A stretch of DNA of 36,515 bases from Melioribacter sp. (lineage in GTDB: Bacteria > Bacteroidota > Ignavibacteria > Ignavibacteriales > Melioribacteraceae), in assembly GCA_023250955.1 (NCBI GenBank), contig JAHEZQ010000038.1:1-36515 (forward strand), in the 5' to 3' direction. A program made the translations under genes and the position numbers. The notes under the pieces are model-generated. The model saw only the letters and a program-made list of their open reading frames with translations, had not been told where the DNA came from and ran no database searches. Below, in pieces: positions 5,934 through 14,708 of the stretch; the stretch's first letter is position 1; every line of letters starts with the position of its first letter.

Positions 5934-7385
5934 ATGAAAGGTAGTTTAATAGATTATATAATAATTGCTGCTTACCTAATGGGGATTGCCATCTTCGGTA
6001 TCATCTCCGGTGGAAAGCAGAAGTCAGTTAAAGATTATTTCCTTGGTTCGAAAGCGGTTCCTTGGTGGGCGGTTTGTTTTGCAATTGTCGCAGCCGAAAC
6101 CAGCACACTCACTTTTATTTCCATTCCGGGGTTGGCATATCTAACAAACCTAAATTTTCTTCAGGTCACATTCGGATACCTGCTGGGCAGAATAATAGTT
6201 GCGTTTGTATTTCTCCCCGCATACAGCAAGGGTGATTTGAAAACCGCATACACATTTTTAGAGCTGAGGTTTGGTGGAAAGACGCGGTCGTTTGCGTCTA
6301 TTGTATTTCTCTTTACAAGAATTGCTGCAGATGGGGTAAGGCTTTTTGCTACAGCTATTCCACTAAAACTTATGATAAACATAAGCTATCCAGAAGCAAT
6401 TATTATAATGGCGATTGTTGCGCTTGTCTATACTTACACAGGCGGGGTTAAAGGAATTATCTGGGTTGATGTTATACAAATGTTCACATATTTGGGCGGA
6501 GCTATTTTGGCTGGAATCTTTCTGCTCAATCTAATTCCCGGAGGATGGGGAACAGTAGTAAGTGCCGCATCTGAAAGTGGGAAACTTTCGGTTTTTAATT
6601 TGGGATTCGACAAAGGCTTCGCAGGATTTTTTAGTCAACCTTACACATTGATAGGCGGACTGCTCGGCGGAGCATTTCTTTCGATGGCGTCTCACGGAAC
6701 AGATCAATTAATTGTGCAGCGCTTGCTCGCTACAAAAAATCTGAAGGACAGCCAGAAAGCGATAATCGGCAGCGGTGTAATTGTAATAATTCAGTTTGCA
6801 ATATTTTTAGTTCTCGGTGTAATGCTTTACGCTTATTACGGAGTAATGAACGTAAGGTCGGATACAGTTTTTCCAAAGTTTATTATAGATGTACTGCCGC
6901 CCGGAGTATTTGGAATAATAATCGCTGGTTTATTTGCCGCCGCATTATCTACACTTGCAGGATCAATAAGCTCGCTCTCTTCATCAACTATGATGGATCT
7001 TTATATTCCGTTTTTCGGAAATCAGAAAAGTGAAAGCTCACAGTTAAAGATTAGCCGTATGTTCAGCATAATGTGGACGGTATTGCTTGTAGTCACGGCA
7101 TTATTTTTCATGAATACAACGCAAGCAGTGGTTGAGTTGGCTTTAAGCATAGCTTCATTTACTTACGGTGGATTATTGGGAACGTTTCTTCTCGGCATAC
7201 TTGTAAAAAAGGCAAAACAGGAAGATGCTCTTGCCGGATTTGTTGCGGGTATTTTTATAATGATCGCCGTCATTTCACTAAAACTTGTCGCGTGGACTTG
7301 GTTTACACTTGTTGGTGTAATTGCAACTCTTATCATAGGCGGATTACTTAGCGTACTTTCAGATAAAGAAAAGTCACGGCTGTAA
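5934..7385 (+). CDS. Sodium:solute symporter (SSS family)
   Basis: A 483-residue polytopic protein of the solute:sodium symporter family, with about 13 membrane helices along the full length. Diagnostic stretches are the N-terminal DYFLGSKAVPWWAV followed by AETSTLTFISIPG, then TGGVKGIIWVDVIQM and, in the later half, GLFAAALSTLAGSISSLSSS, the serine-rich helix that forms part of the Na2 site. It imports an organic solute with sodium. Sequence alone does not give the substrate; pairing with the glycosidase-like lipoprotein 10 bases upstream points to a sugar or sugar derivative by inference. Length is normal, with no missing segment. Confidence 0.85.
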   Translation: MKGSLIDYIIIAAYLMGIAIFGIISGGKQKSVKDYFLGSKAVPWWAVCFAIVAAETSTLTFISIPGLAYLTNLNFLQVTFGYLLGRIIVAFVFLPAYSKGDLKTAYTFLELRFGGKTRSFASIVFLFTRIAADGVRLFATAIPLKLMINISYPEAIIIMAIVALVYTYTGGVKGIIWVDVIQMFTYLGGAILAGIFLLNLIPGGWGTVVSAASESGKLSVFNLGFDKGFAGFFSQPYTLIGGLLGGAFLSMASHGTDQLIVQRLLATKNLKDSQKAIIGSGVIVIIQFAIFLVLGVMLYAYYGVMNVRSDTVFPKFIIDVLPPGVFGIIIAGLFAAALSTLAGSISSLSSSTMMDLYIPFFGNQKSESSQLKISRMFSIMWTVLLVVTALFFMNTTQAVVELALSIASFTYGGLLGTFLLGILVKKAKQEDALAGFVAGIFIMIAVISLKLVAWTWFTLVGVIATLIIGGLLSVLSDKEKSRL

Positions 7386-7436
7386 TAGTTGATAAATAAA
7401 ATCTGTTTTATAAATTAATTTGATGAGGATGTTAAT

Positions 7437-7745
7437 ATGAAAAGATCATTCCCAAAAGAATTTTTTTCACTTCTTTCTGCAGCGTGGAATATTCTTATCT
7501 TTTATCTAATATTAATATGCGGCGGGGCATTTGTTTTTCACATTGAGGGACTAAAAAATAGTAACGGCTCTTTCGGCGATTGCCTCTACACCGCTTTTAC
7601 TACTTCTTTTACTATCGGCTATGGCGATATGACTCCGAACGGAACTCTCGGAAGAGTTACCGCTATAGTTTTGGCAATCGTAGGAATGTTATTTGTCGGA
7701 ATTATTATAGGCGCTTCGATCAAAGCTTTAGAGAGATGTAAATAA
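7437..7745 (+). CDS. Two-helix potassium channel
   Basis: A 102-residue protein with the minimal pore-channel layout: helix 1 (residues 18-36), pore loop, and helix 2 (72-96). The selectivity filter TIGYGDMTP at 59-67 matches the K+ channel signature TxGYGD. There is no RCK/TrkA-N domain, so ligand control would have to come from elsewhere. The product should form a tetramer in the inner membrane and affect potassium conductance. GAGGATG 7-13 bases before ATG 7437 is the likely ribosome site. Neighbouring genes do not suggest a specific pathway. Confidence 0.85.
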   Translation: MKRSFPKEFFSLLSAAWNILIFYLILICGGAFVFHIEGLKNSNGSFGDCLYTAFTTSFTIGYGDMTPNGTLGRVTAIVLAIVGMLFVGIIIGASIKALERCK

Positions 7746-7806
7746 ATTAGTTGAGCTATTAAGCCGATGTCTGGGTCATTCTTTACAATTAATTATTGAT
7801 TGCATT

Positions 7807-8340
7807 ATGATAAAATACTTTGCTTTTCTCCGCGCCATAAACGTCGGTGGGAAAAATTTAATGAAGATGGAGGACCTCAAAAAGATTTTTGAATCATTGG
7901 GATTCAAAAATGTTAGGACTTACATACAAAGCGGCAATGTTATTTTTGAATCGTCAGAAAAAAATAAAGATTCAATTATCAAAAAGAGTGAGGCTGCTTT
8001 ACATAAACATCTTGGAAGCGATGTTCTTCTGTTTCTTAGAACTCAATTGGAAATGGACGCTATTATAAAAAAAGATCCGTTCAAAAAAATTAAACCTGCA
8101 TCCAGCACAAAATTATATTTCAGTTTTTTGCGTTCTGAATTAAAGAGCAAACCAAAACTGCCGTATCTATCAGCAAAGAAAGATGTTGAAATAATCGCGA
8201 TCAAGAACTGTGATCTCTACTGTGTAACCGCAGAAATTAACGGACGGTTCGGCTTCCCGAATAATTTTGTAGAAAAGGAATTCGGAATTTCTGCAACTAC
8301 GAGGAACTGGAACACAATTACTAAAATTTTATCTATTTAG
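7807..8340 (+). CDS. DUF1697 family protein
   Basis: A 177-residue soluble protein of the DUF1697 family. The hallmark is the N-terminal FAFLRAINVGGKNLMKMEDL followed by LGFKNVRTYIQSGNVIFES; the C-terminus EFGISATTRNWNTITKI is also characteristic. The role of the family is not established. The gene converges on the RND pump gene, and the last 8 bases (8333-8340) contain the stop codons of both genes (CTATTTAG), so there is no terminator between them. ATG 7807 directly precedes the conserved opening. Confidence 0.85.
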   Translation: MIKYFAFLRAINVGGKNLMKMEDLKKIFESLGFKNVRTYIQSGNVIFESSEKNKDSIIKKSEAALHKHLGSDVLLFLRTQLEMDAIIKKDPFKKIKPASSTKLYFSFLRSELKSKPKLPYLSAKKDVEIIAIKNCDLYCVTAEINGRFGFPNNFVEKEFGISATTRNWNTITKILSI

Positions 8341-11300
8341 CTTCAGTAACATTTGAAACACTTTTCGACTTCTCTGAGAAATAAGTATAGATCGCCGGAA
8401 TAACGAATAATGTTAGAATAGTCGAGAACGCCAAACCGCCAATAACAGCAATACCCATTGATACACGGCTTTCCGAACCCGCACCTAATGCAAGAGCAAT
8501 CGGAAGTGTTCCTAAAATAGTTGCAAGACTTGTCATCAAGATTGGACGGAAACGAAGAACTGCCGCTTGTTTTACCGCTTCCATTATTGGAAGTCCTTGC
8601 GCTTTCTTTTGATTAGCGAATTCAACTATTAGAATTCCGTTTTTAGTTACAAGTCCTATCAACATAACCAATCCAATTTCACTAAAGATATTCATTGTTA
8701 ATCCGAAAACGAATAGCGACAATATCGCACCGGCAATGGCTAGTGGAACAGTAAACATTATTATAAAAGGATCGCGGAAACTTTCGAACTGCGCAGCGAG
8801 AATTAAATAAAGCAGCGTTAATGCAAGCATAAAAGTAAATAGAAGACTTGATGAACTTTCCACAAAATCTTTTGATGCACCAGTTAAAGCAGTTGAGAAA
8901 GTTTTATCTAAAACTTTAGAAGCGATTGCATCCATTGCGGAGATTCCATCGCCAATTGTTTTTCCCGGAGCTAGACTTGCGGAAAATGTTGCCGCAACAT
9001 ATCTGTTAAATCTGTAAAGCTGCGGCGGAGTGCTTTGTGTTTTTACAGTGATAAAATTATCCAGCTGTACCAAGTCCCCGCTGCGTGATTTAACATAAAG
9101 TGATTGTAAATCTACCGGTTTACTCCGGAATTCTTTCGTGAGTTGTCCGATGATCTGATATTGTTTTCCGTTCATAATAAAAAAGCCGTACCGTTGCCCG
9201 CTGATGGCAAGCTGCAATGTTTGTGCAATATCAACAACTGCAACTCCAAGTTCGCGCGCTTTTGACCGGTCTATTTCTAAAACTAATTCCGGCTTACTGA
9301 ATTTTAAGTTTACATCAACTTGGGCAAATGTTGCTTCTTTTCTTGCTTCATCTAAAAATTTAGGAATAATGTCTCTAAGTTTTTCGATCGTTGGCGATTG
9401 AACAACATATTGCACCGGCAAACCTCCGCCGCGCTGTGTTCCAATTGTCTGCGCTTGAACAACAAACGTTCTCCCATCGCTTAATTTATTTACCTGCTTT
9501 GATAAATCTTCATAAATCTTTTGTTGAGTGCGTGTACGTTTATCGGGTTCCACCAAAGATATTCTAATAAATCCCGAATTGTTAGTTCCACCTCCGCCGA
9601 CAGCAACGCCCATCATTACAGATTCTATCTCAGGAACTTCCTCATCTATTGAATGATTAAGTTTATCCATGAAATTATATGTGAAGTTGTAGCTTGAACC
9701 TTCAGGTGTTGTAGTATTAACTCGTATTTCATTCCTGTCCTCAATCGGGGCGAGTTCAGATGAAACAAACGGTAAGATCAGGGCAACAATTAAAATTGCA
9801 ATCCCCATCACAACAAATCCCAGCCATCTTCTTTTTAGAAATGAAGAAAGAATCTTTTCATAAGAAGAAATAAATTTTACAAAGAACGGTTCCGTTAATT
9901 GATAAAATTTACTGTGATGCGCTTTCCGTTTTATTATTCTTGTGCTGAGCATTGGTGTCAATGTTAGTGCAACAAATGCAGAAATAATAACTGATCCGGC
10001 AATTACTATTCCAAACTCTCTAAATAATCTTCCGGTTAGGCCTTGTAAAAAAACAATCGGCAAAAACACAACCGCAAGCGCAACTGTAGTGGATATGATG
10101 GCAAAGAAAATTTCCGCCGATCCTTTCATTCCTGCTTCAACGGGATCCATTCCATCTTCTATTTTCTTATAAATATTTTCAAGCACAACTATTGCGTCAT
10201 CAACAACTAACCCGATCGCAAGAACAATTCCGAGAAGCGTTAACACGTTTATTGTAAAGTTTGCAAAGTACATTATAAAGAATGCACCGATAAGAGAAAT
10301 CGGAATTGCAAGAATTGGAATTATTGTTGTGCGCCAATCACGTAAGAATAAAAAGATAATTAAGATCACAAGAATAAAGGCGATGATAATTGTTTCCTCA
10401 ACTTCGCTGATTGATCTTCTAATATATTTTGTTCCATCTAATCTGATTTCGCTTACAACGTCGGAAGAAATATCTTTTTTTATTTGTTCAAGACGTTTAT
10501 AACATTCATTTGCAATTTCAATATGATTTGATCCTGGCTGCGGAATAAGTACAACGCTTACCATCGGAATTCCATTGATCTTAATTATTGAATATTCGTT
10601 TTCAGGACCAAGCACGGCATAACCGATATCCGAAAGCCGAACATATTGTCCGCGGTCTTCGCTAATAATTAAGTCGTTAAACTCTTTCGGTGTCATCATT
10701 CTTCCTCTAGTGCGAATAGTTAATTCAGTATTCGCTCCTTCAATTCTGCCGGAAGGGAGTTCAACATTTTCGCTGCTAAGTGCTGCACGAACATCTTGAG
10801 GTGTTACTCTGAATGAAGCCATTTTATAAGGATCGAGCCAGAGGCGCATTGAATATCTTTTCTCGCCGAAAATTGAAACTTGACTAACGCCAGGGATTGT
10901 CTGTAATCTTTCCTTAAAAATATTCGAGGCAATATCTGAGAGTTCCAATAAATTTTTTGATTCGCTTTTTAACGTTATAAACATAATTGGATTTGCGTCT
11001 GCGTCCGTTTTTGTAACAACGGGCGGATCGGCATCCGGCGGTAAATTAGAAACTGTGCGGGAAACTCTGTCGCGTACATCGTTTGCGGCGTCTTCTAAAT
11101 TAACATCAACATTAAACTCAACAGTAATTTGGCTTCTTCCATCCCGGCTGACTGAAGTGATCGAACGAATGCCGGCAATACCGTTGATATTTTCTTCGAG
11201 TGGTTCGGTTATTTGTGATTCGATAATGTCTGCATTAGCTCCGGTATATGAAACACCAACGGTAATTATCGGAGGATCAATACTTGGAAACTCTCTAACG

Positions 11301-11398
11301 CCTAAATACGTAAATCCAATTACTCCTAGAAGAATAATTGTCAATGACATTACAATTGATAAAACTGGGCGGTGAATACTTAATGATGAAAGACTCAT
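8333..11398 (-). CDS. RND efflux pump inner-membrane permease (HAE1/AcrB type)
   Basis: A 1021-residue permease, the normal size for AcrB/MexB/MexF relatives. It has the twofold layout of helix 1, a large periplasmic loop, helices 2-7, a second loop, and helices 8-12. Helix 4 carries IGLVVDDAIVVLENI with the paired proton-relay aspartates, and helix 10 carries IGLVTKNGILIVEFANQ with the conserved lysine. The opening IHRPVLSIVMSLTIILLG and the block GVREFPSIDPPIITV are typical of the MexF/MdtB-like branch. With the adaptor gene 19 bases upstream it should export drugs, dyes or lipophilic compounds by proton antiport. No TolC-type channel gene is next to it, so an unlinked one is implied. Confidence 0.95.
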   Translation of the reverse strand: MSLSSLSIHRPVLSIVMSLTIILLGVIGFTYLGVREFPSIDPPIITVGVSYTGANADIIESQITEPLEENINGIAGIRSITSVSRDGRSQITVEFNVDVNLEDAANDVRDRVSRTVSNLPPDADPPVVTKTDADANPIMFITLKSESKNLLELSDIASNIFKERLQTIPGVSQVSIFGEKRYSMRLWLDPYKMASFRVTPQDVRAALSSENVELPSGRIEGANTELTIRTRGRMMTPKEFNDLIISEDRGQYVRLSDIGYAVLGPENEYSIIKINGIPMVSVVLIPQPGSNHIEIANECYKRLEQIKKDISSDVVSEIRLDGTKYIRRSISEVEETIIIAFILVILIIFLFLRDWRTTIIPILAIPISLIGAFFIMYFANFTINVLTLLGIVLAIGLVVDDAIVVLENIYKKIEDGMDPVEAGMKGSAEIFFAIISTTVALAVVFLPIVFLQGLTGRLFREFGIVIAGSVIISAFVALTLTPMLSTRIIKRKAHHSKFYQLTEPFFVKFISSYEKILSSFLKRRWLGFVVMGIAILIVALILPFVSSELAPIEDRNEIRVNTTTPEGSSYNFTYNFMDKLNHSIDEEVPEIESVMMGVAVGGGGTNNSGFIRISLVEPDKRTRTQQKIYEDLSKQVNKLSDGRTFVVQAQTIGTQRGGGLPVQYVVQSPTIEKLRDIIPKFLDEARKEATFAQVDVNLKFSKPELVLEIDRSKARELGVAVVDIAQTLQLAISGQRYGFFIMNGKQYQIIGQLTKEFRSKPVDLQSLYVKSRSGDLVQLDNFITVKTQSTPPQLYRFNRYVAATFSASLAPGKTIGDGISAMDAIASKVLDKTFSTALTGASKDFVESSSSLLFTFMLALTLLYLILAAQFESFRDPFIIMFTVPLAIAGAILSLFVFGLTMNIFSEIGLVMLIGLVTKNGILIVEFANQKKAQGLPIMEAVKQAAVLRFRPILMTSLATILGTLPIALALGAGSESRVSMGIAVIGGLAFSTILTLFVIPAIYTYFSEKSKSVSNVTEAK

Positions 11399-11417
11399 TG
11401 TTTTTTCTTCTCAAAAT

Positions 11418-12500
11418 TTATTTGTTGTCAATAGAAGTAATCTTAACCTTAGCTCTTGGTCTCAGCTGCATAATCCCGGAAGTAATTACAGTGTCTCCCG
11501 GTTCAAGTCCGTTAACAATTTGAACTTCGTCTTCTGTTCTGATTCCACTTTCAATTTTTTTAGATATTGCAATTCCATTTTTATAAATGAAAACTCGCTC
11601 ACCAGTAATATCCAACGCAAGCGCTTGAGTGGGAACCATAATTGCATCTTTTGTTTCATTCAAAGAAAGATTTACCGTTACATATGAGCCTGGGAAAATA
11701 TCCCCGTGATCATTAGCGCAAATAGCTCGCATTTGCAATGCTCTTGTAACAGGATCAACCTTCGGTTCAAATGCGTATATTTTTGCTTTGTATTGTTTTC
11801 CGGATGATGTTTTTATTGTTATTGTATTCCCGGTAGTAATTGACGTTGCGTATCTCTGGGGAATTGAAAAATCAATCTTTACCGGATTATCGTTTTGAAG
11901 AGTTGCAATTTTTAATGATGGCGTAACGTATCCGCCTTCGCTTACATAACGTAGTCCAACTTTACCGTCGAACGGTGCGCGTATTTCTGTTTTAGCAATT
12001 TGTGCTTTGATGTTTTCAATATCTGCTTTTGCGGTGTTTAAATCATTCAATGCGATTTCATATGCTTCCTGACTTATATTTTTTTTATCAAACAACGATT
12101 TTTGCCTATGCTCTTTATCTTCAGCAAGTTTTTTTATTAGTTCTGCTTTTTGCAATTGCGCTTGAAGATCGGCATCATTTACTTTTAAAAGGAGATCACC
12201 TTTTTTAACTCTTACGCCTTCTTTAAATCCAATTAGAATAACCTTACCTGAAATCTCTGTGCGTAATTCTATTTCTTCGTTACCGATGACTGAACCGGCA
12301 ACCTGAAGATTGTTTTCCATTGATGCCCGTTTCACGATCTCAACAGTAACCGGTATGATGCCGCCGCGCGCGCCGTCACTTGTTCGGATCTCTTTCTTCG
12401 AGCAATATCTCGGAATAATCAATAATCCTAAAATCACCAGAATAAATCCTGCCACCGAAATTCTTTTTATCATTCTACTGTTCATAACACTTATACTCAC
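11418..12500 (-). CDS. RND pump periplasmic adaptor (membrane fusion protein)
   Basis: A 360-residue adaptor that links the RND permease to an outer-membrane channel. In order: an N-terminal membrane anchor or signal (VAGFILVILGLLIIP); the first lipoyl half with GKVILIGFKEGVRVKKGDLL; a helical hairpin of about 60 residues; the second lipoyl half with IRAPFDGKVGLRYVSEGGYV; a beta-barrel domain; and a proximal domain ending PRAKVKI. The start is not certain: the frame opens with GTG 12500, with ATG at 12485 and 12473 as alternatives and no clear Shine-Dalgarno for any. It is the first gene of the pump operon. Two inverted repeats lie in the upstream gap and may be regulator sites. Confidence 0.92.
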   Translation of the reverse strand: MSISVMNSRMIKRISVAGFILVILGLLIIPRYCSKKEIRTSDGARGGIIPVTVEIVKRASMENNLQVAGSVIGNEEIELRTEISGKVILIGFKEGVRVKKGDLLLKVNDADLQAQLQKAELIKKLAEDKEHRQKSLFDKKNISQEAYEIALNDLNTAKADIENIKAQIAKTEIRAPFDGKVGLRYVSEGGYVTPSLKIATLQNDNPVKIDFSIPQRYATSITTGNTITIKTSSGKQYKAKIYAFEPKVDPVTRALQMRAICANDHGDIFPGSYVTVNLSLNETKDAIMVPTQALALDITGERVFIYKNGIAISKKIESGIRTEDEVQIVNGLEPGDTVITSGIMQLRPRAKVKITSIDNK

Positions 12501-12556
12501 AGTTTGGTTGTTGTTCGATTTTGGGCATTAAAATAATAATAAGATTTCAACTTTCT

Positions 12557-12576
12557 CTGTTAATTTTTGTTAACAG
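12557..12576. promoter_or_regulatory. Perfect inverted repeat, candidate operator
   Basis: CTGTTAA (12557-12563), six T/G bases, then TTAACAG (12570-12576). It lies in the divergent gap between the efflux adaptor and the SBF-like transporter. A role as a regulator site is inferred from symmetry and position only. Confidence 0.35.
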
Positions 12577-12585
12577 TTTTTAACA

Positions 12586-12616
12586 ATTTTATACCGGTTT
12601 GTAATGGAAACCAGTA
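12586..12616 (-). promoter_or_regulatory. Candidate efflux-operon promoter with embedded inverted repeat
   Basis: Read on the minus strand, TACTGGTTT (12616-12608), 7 bases, then AAACCGGTA (12600-12592): arms of 9 with one mismatch. Next comes TATAAA (12591-12586 region), a fair -10 box; the -35 at TACTGG is weak, with a 17-base spacer. Symmetric sites between -35 and -10 are typical for TetR-family repressors. No such regulator gene is in the window. Confidence 0.35.
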
Positions 12617-12649
12617 CTTACTAAGTTTACGCAAACAATTTTATAGATA

Positions 12650-13519
12650 ATGAAGACTCTTCTGCTTCTTTTTACGATTGCTCTCGGTGCATTCTTTCCA
12701 TACGGACATGAATACACATTTTTAATCCGATACTTTTTAATGCTTATGCTCTTCTTTTCATTTCTTGATGTGAAGATTGATAAGAACATTATTAGAAAAA
12801 GTCATTTCGTTATTCTTGTTACGATAATATTTACTTCAGTTCTTATCTATTTTCTTTTAAAACCATTTAATCAAATACTTGCAGAGACTGCATTCGTAAC
12901 GGCTATTGCCCCTACAGCCATAGCCGCACCGGTAATAATAAGTCTAAAGAAAGAAAAGGTGGAGTTTGTTACATTTTCACTTTTGTTGAATAACATCTCA
13001 ATCGCACTTCTGCTTCCGTTCCTTATGCCGCTTATAATGAACAGCAGTTCCGACATTTCTGTTGGGAAAGTTTTACTTCCTGTAATTACAACGCTTTCCA
13101 TTCCTTTGGTGATTGCCCAGTTAATAAAATTTATCTTGCCAAAAATTTGGAAGCAATTAATTAACTGGAAAGATTCTTCCTTCTATATTTTGGTAATAAA
13201 CATTTATATAGCAACCTCTGAGGCATCTTACTACATAAGATCTGAGCTTACCAGCAGCTTAGAAATTGTTTTTCTAATAGCCGCTATCTCTGTTGCTTTG
13301 TGTATTTTATTTTTTACTCTCGGTTGGTTCATCGGCGGAAAAGAATATTCTTCCGAGGCGAGCCAATCATTAGGACAGAAAAATAACGCTTTCACAATTT
13401 GGATCTCGCTTACGTTCATTAATCCATTAGCGGTGTTGGGTCCGGTCTTCTACGTGTTTATACAAAATATTTATATCTCGTGGGAGTTATTCAAACATCG
13501 GGATTTTGAACAAATCTAG
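12650..13519 (+). CDS. Bile acid:sodium symporter-like (BASS/SBF-type) membrane transporter
   Basis: A 289-residue polytopic protein with about nine or ten hydrophobic helices. The block ETAFVTAIAPTAIAAPVIIS matches the crossing helix rich in small residues and prolines in BASS-family carriers, and LGQKNNAFTIWISLTFINPL resembles the second crossing motif (GxxNxxLA type). The family imports organic anions with sodium. Similarity is moderate and the protein is somewhat short, so arsenite-exporter-like or unknown transport is possible. It is divergent from the efflux operon and shares its upstream region. ATG 12650 has no strong Shine-Dalgarno. Confidence 0.6.
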   Translation: MKTLLLLFTIALGAFFPYGHEYTFLIRYFLMLMLFFSFLDVKIDKNIIRKSHFVILVTIIFTSVLIYFLLKPFNQILAETAFVTAIAPTAIAAPVIISLKKEKVEFVTFSLLLNNISIALLLPFLMPLIMNSSSDISVGKVLLPVITTLSIPLVIAQLIKFILPKIWKQLINWKDSSFYILVINIYIATSEASYYIRSELTSSLEIVFLIAAISVALCILFFTLGWFIGGKEYSSEASQSLGQKNNAFTIWISLTFINPLAVLGPVFYVFIQNIYISWELFKHRDFEQI

Positions 13520-13644
13520 CGCTTATTTTATTTTCCCTTGAAAAAATATATAAAGACCCTGCGATCATTAAATCATCACAAAAAATGTGGACATTCTCTC
13601 TTTTTTAATTAAATTATTATTGTCTAACCAAAAGAAAGGATTAA

Positions 13645-14628
13645 ATGAAGAAATTCTTAAAAATTGCTGCATATATACTTGGGGGCGTAATTGTTTTAGT
13701 TATTGCTTTCTTAATTTATTTCAATTCCTCTTTCCCAAAAGTTGATCCTCCTTCTAATGAAAAAGTTGAGATAACGCCAGCGCGTCTCGAGCGCGGAAAA
13801 TATCTTGCTCATCATGTTTCTCTTTGTATTGATTGCCATTCAACTCGTGATTGGTCAAAATATTCTGGACCAATTACTCCTGGTACGTTAGGAAGGGGTG
13901 GCGAGAAATTCGACGAAGAAACAGTGGGGATTCCCGGTGTACTTTATTCAAAGAATATTACACCTGCTGGTATAAGTACATACACAGACGGAGAATTGAT
14001 AAGGGTAATTACCACCGGAGTTACAAATAAAGGAGTAGCCCTTTTTCCTTTGATGCCTTATCTTGGCTATAATAATTACACTAAGGAAGATTTATATTCG
14101 ATCATTGCTTACATACGTTCTTTAGAGCCAATAAAAAATGACATCCCCGAACGATCGCTAAATTTTCCGCTGAACCTTATTGTGAAAACAATTCCGCCTA
14201 AATCTTTTAAACCCTCGCCGGAGCCAAATAAAAATAATCCGGCTGAATACGGGAAATATCTTGTAACTATAGCCGCATGTTTTGACTGTCACACTCAAAT
14301 GGTAAAAGGTGATTACGTAATGGAAAAATCTTTTGCTGGAGGAAGGGAATTTCATCTCCCGGGTGGAGTGGTGCGTACTGCCAACATTACTCCCGAACCG
14401 ATTTCCGGAATTGGCGCTTGGACAAAAGATGTATTTGTTGCAAGATTTAAATCAATGGATCCTGAAAAAAATCCTCCGGCGCAAACCGGAATGAAAGATT
14501 TCAATACTATGATGCCGTGGACAATGTTCTCGGGAATGACTGATGAAGACCTTGGTGCTATTTATGAATTCTTAAGAACGGTAAAACCCGTTAAAAATCC
14601 TGTGGTCAAATTCACGCCGAAACAATAA
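13645..14628 (+). CDS. Membrane-anchored diheme cytochrome c
   Basis: A 327-residue protein with an uncleaved-looking N-terminal helix (residues 6-26) and two c-type cytochrome domains. Heme-binding motifs are CIDCH at 61-65 and CFDCH at 212-216. Methionines in FPLMPYLGY (near 137) and in TMMPWTMFSGM near the C-terminus are the likely distal ligands. The layout resembles the cytochrome subunits of membrane dehydrogenases (alcohol or aldehyde type) and thiosulfate dehydrogenases, but no dehydrogenase gene is adjacent, so the electron donor is unknown. It works on the periplasmic side. AAAGGA lies 7-12 bases before ATG 13645. It is a single gene with a palindromic element just downstream. Confidence 0.85.
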   Translation: MKKFLKIAAYILGGVIVLVIAFLIYFNSSFPKVDPPSNEKVEITPARLERGKYLAHHVSLCIDCHSTRDWSKYSGPITPGTLGRGGEKFDEETVGIPGVLYSKNITPAGISTYTDGELIRVITTGVTNKGVALFPLMPYLGYNNYTKEDLYSIIAYIRSLEPIKNDIPERSLNFPLNLIVKTIPPKSFKPSPEPNKNNPAEYGKYLVTIAACFDCHTQMVKGDYVMEKSFAGGREFHLPGGVVRTANITPEPISGIGAWTKDVFVARFKSMDPEKNPPAQTGMKDFNTMMPWTMFSGMTDEDLGAIYEFLRTVKPVKNPVVKFTPKQ

Positions 14629-14636
14629 GCGGCAGA

Positions 14637-14702
14637 TGTCATACTGAACGAAGCGAGGAATCTCTAATTTCATCGAGACTCTTCGCTTCGCTCAGTGTGA
14701 CA
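14637..14702. repeat. Long palindromic intergenic element, possible bidirectional terminator
   Basis: Two 28-base arms (14637-14664 and 14675-14702) around a 10-base loop. The outer ends are TGTCATACTGAACGAAGCGA and TTCGCTTCGCTCAGTGTGACA without its last base. Only four positions deviate from perfect symmetry. It lies between two convergent genes. It resembles the widespread GTCATTCTGAACGAAG-type dispersed palindromes I know from bacterial genomes, so a REP-like or MITE-like origin is likely. Confidence 0.7.
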
Positions 14703-14708
14703 AATTAA

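Noticed and set aside
9204-11375. Plus-strand frames opposite the RND permease gene
   Set aside because: Long antisense frames are common opposite large coding genes; none has a family match or its own ribosome site.
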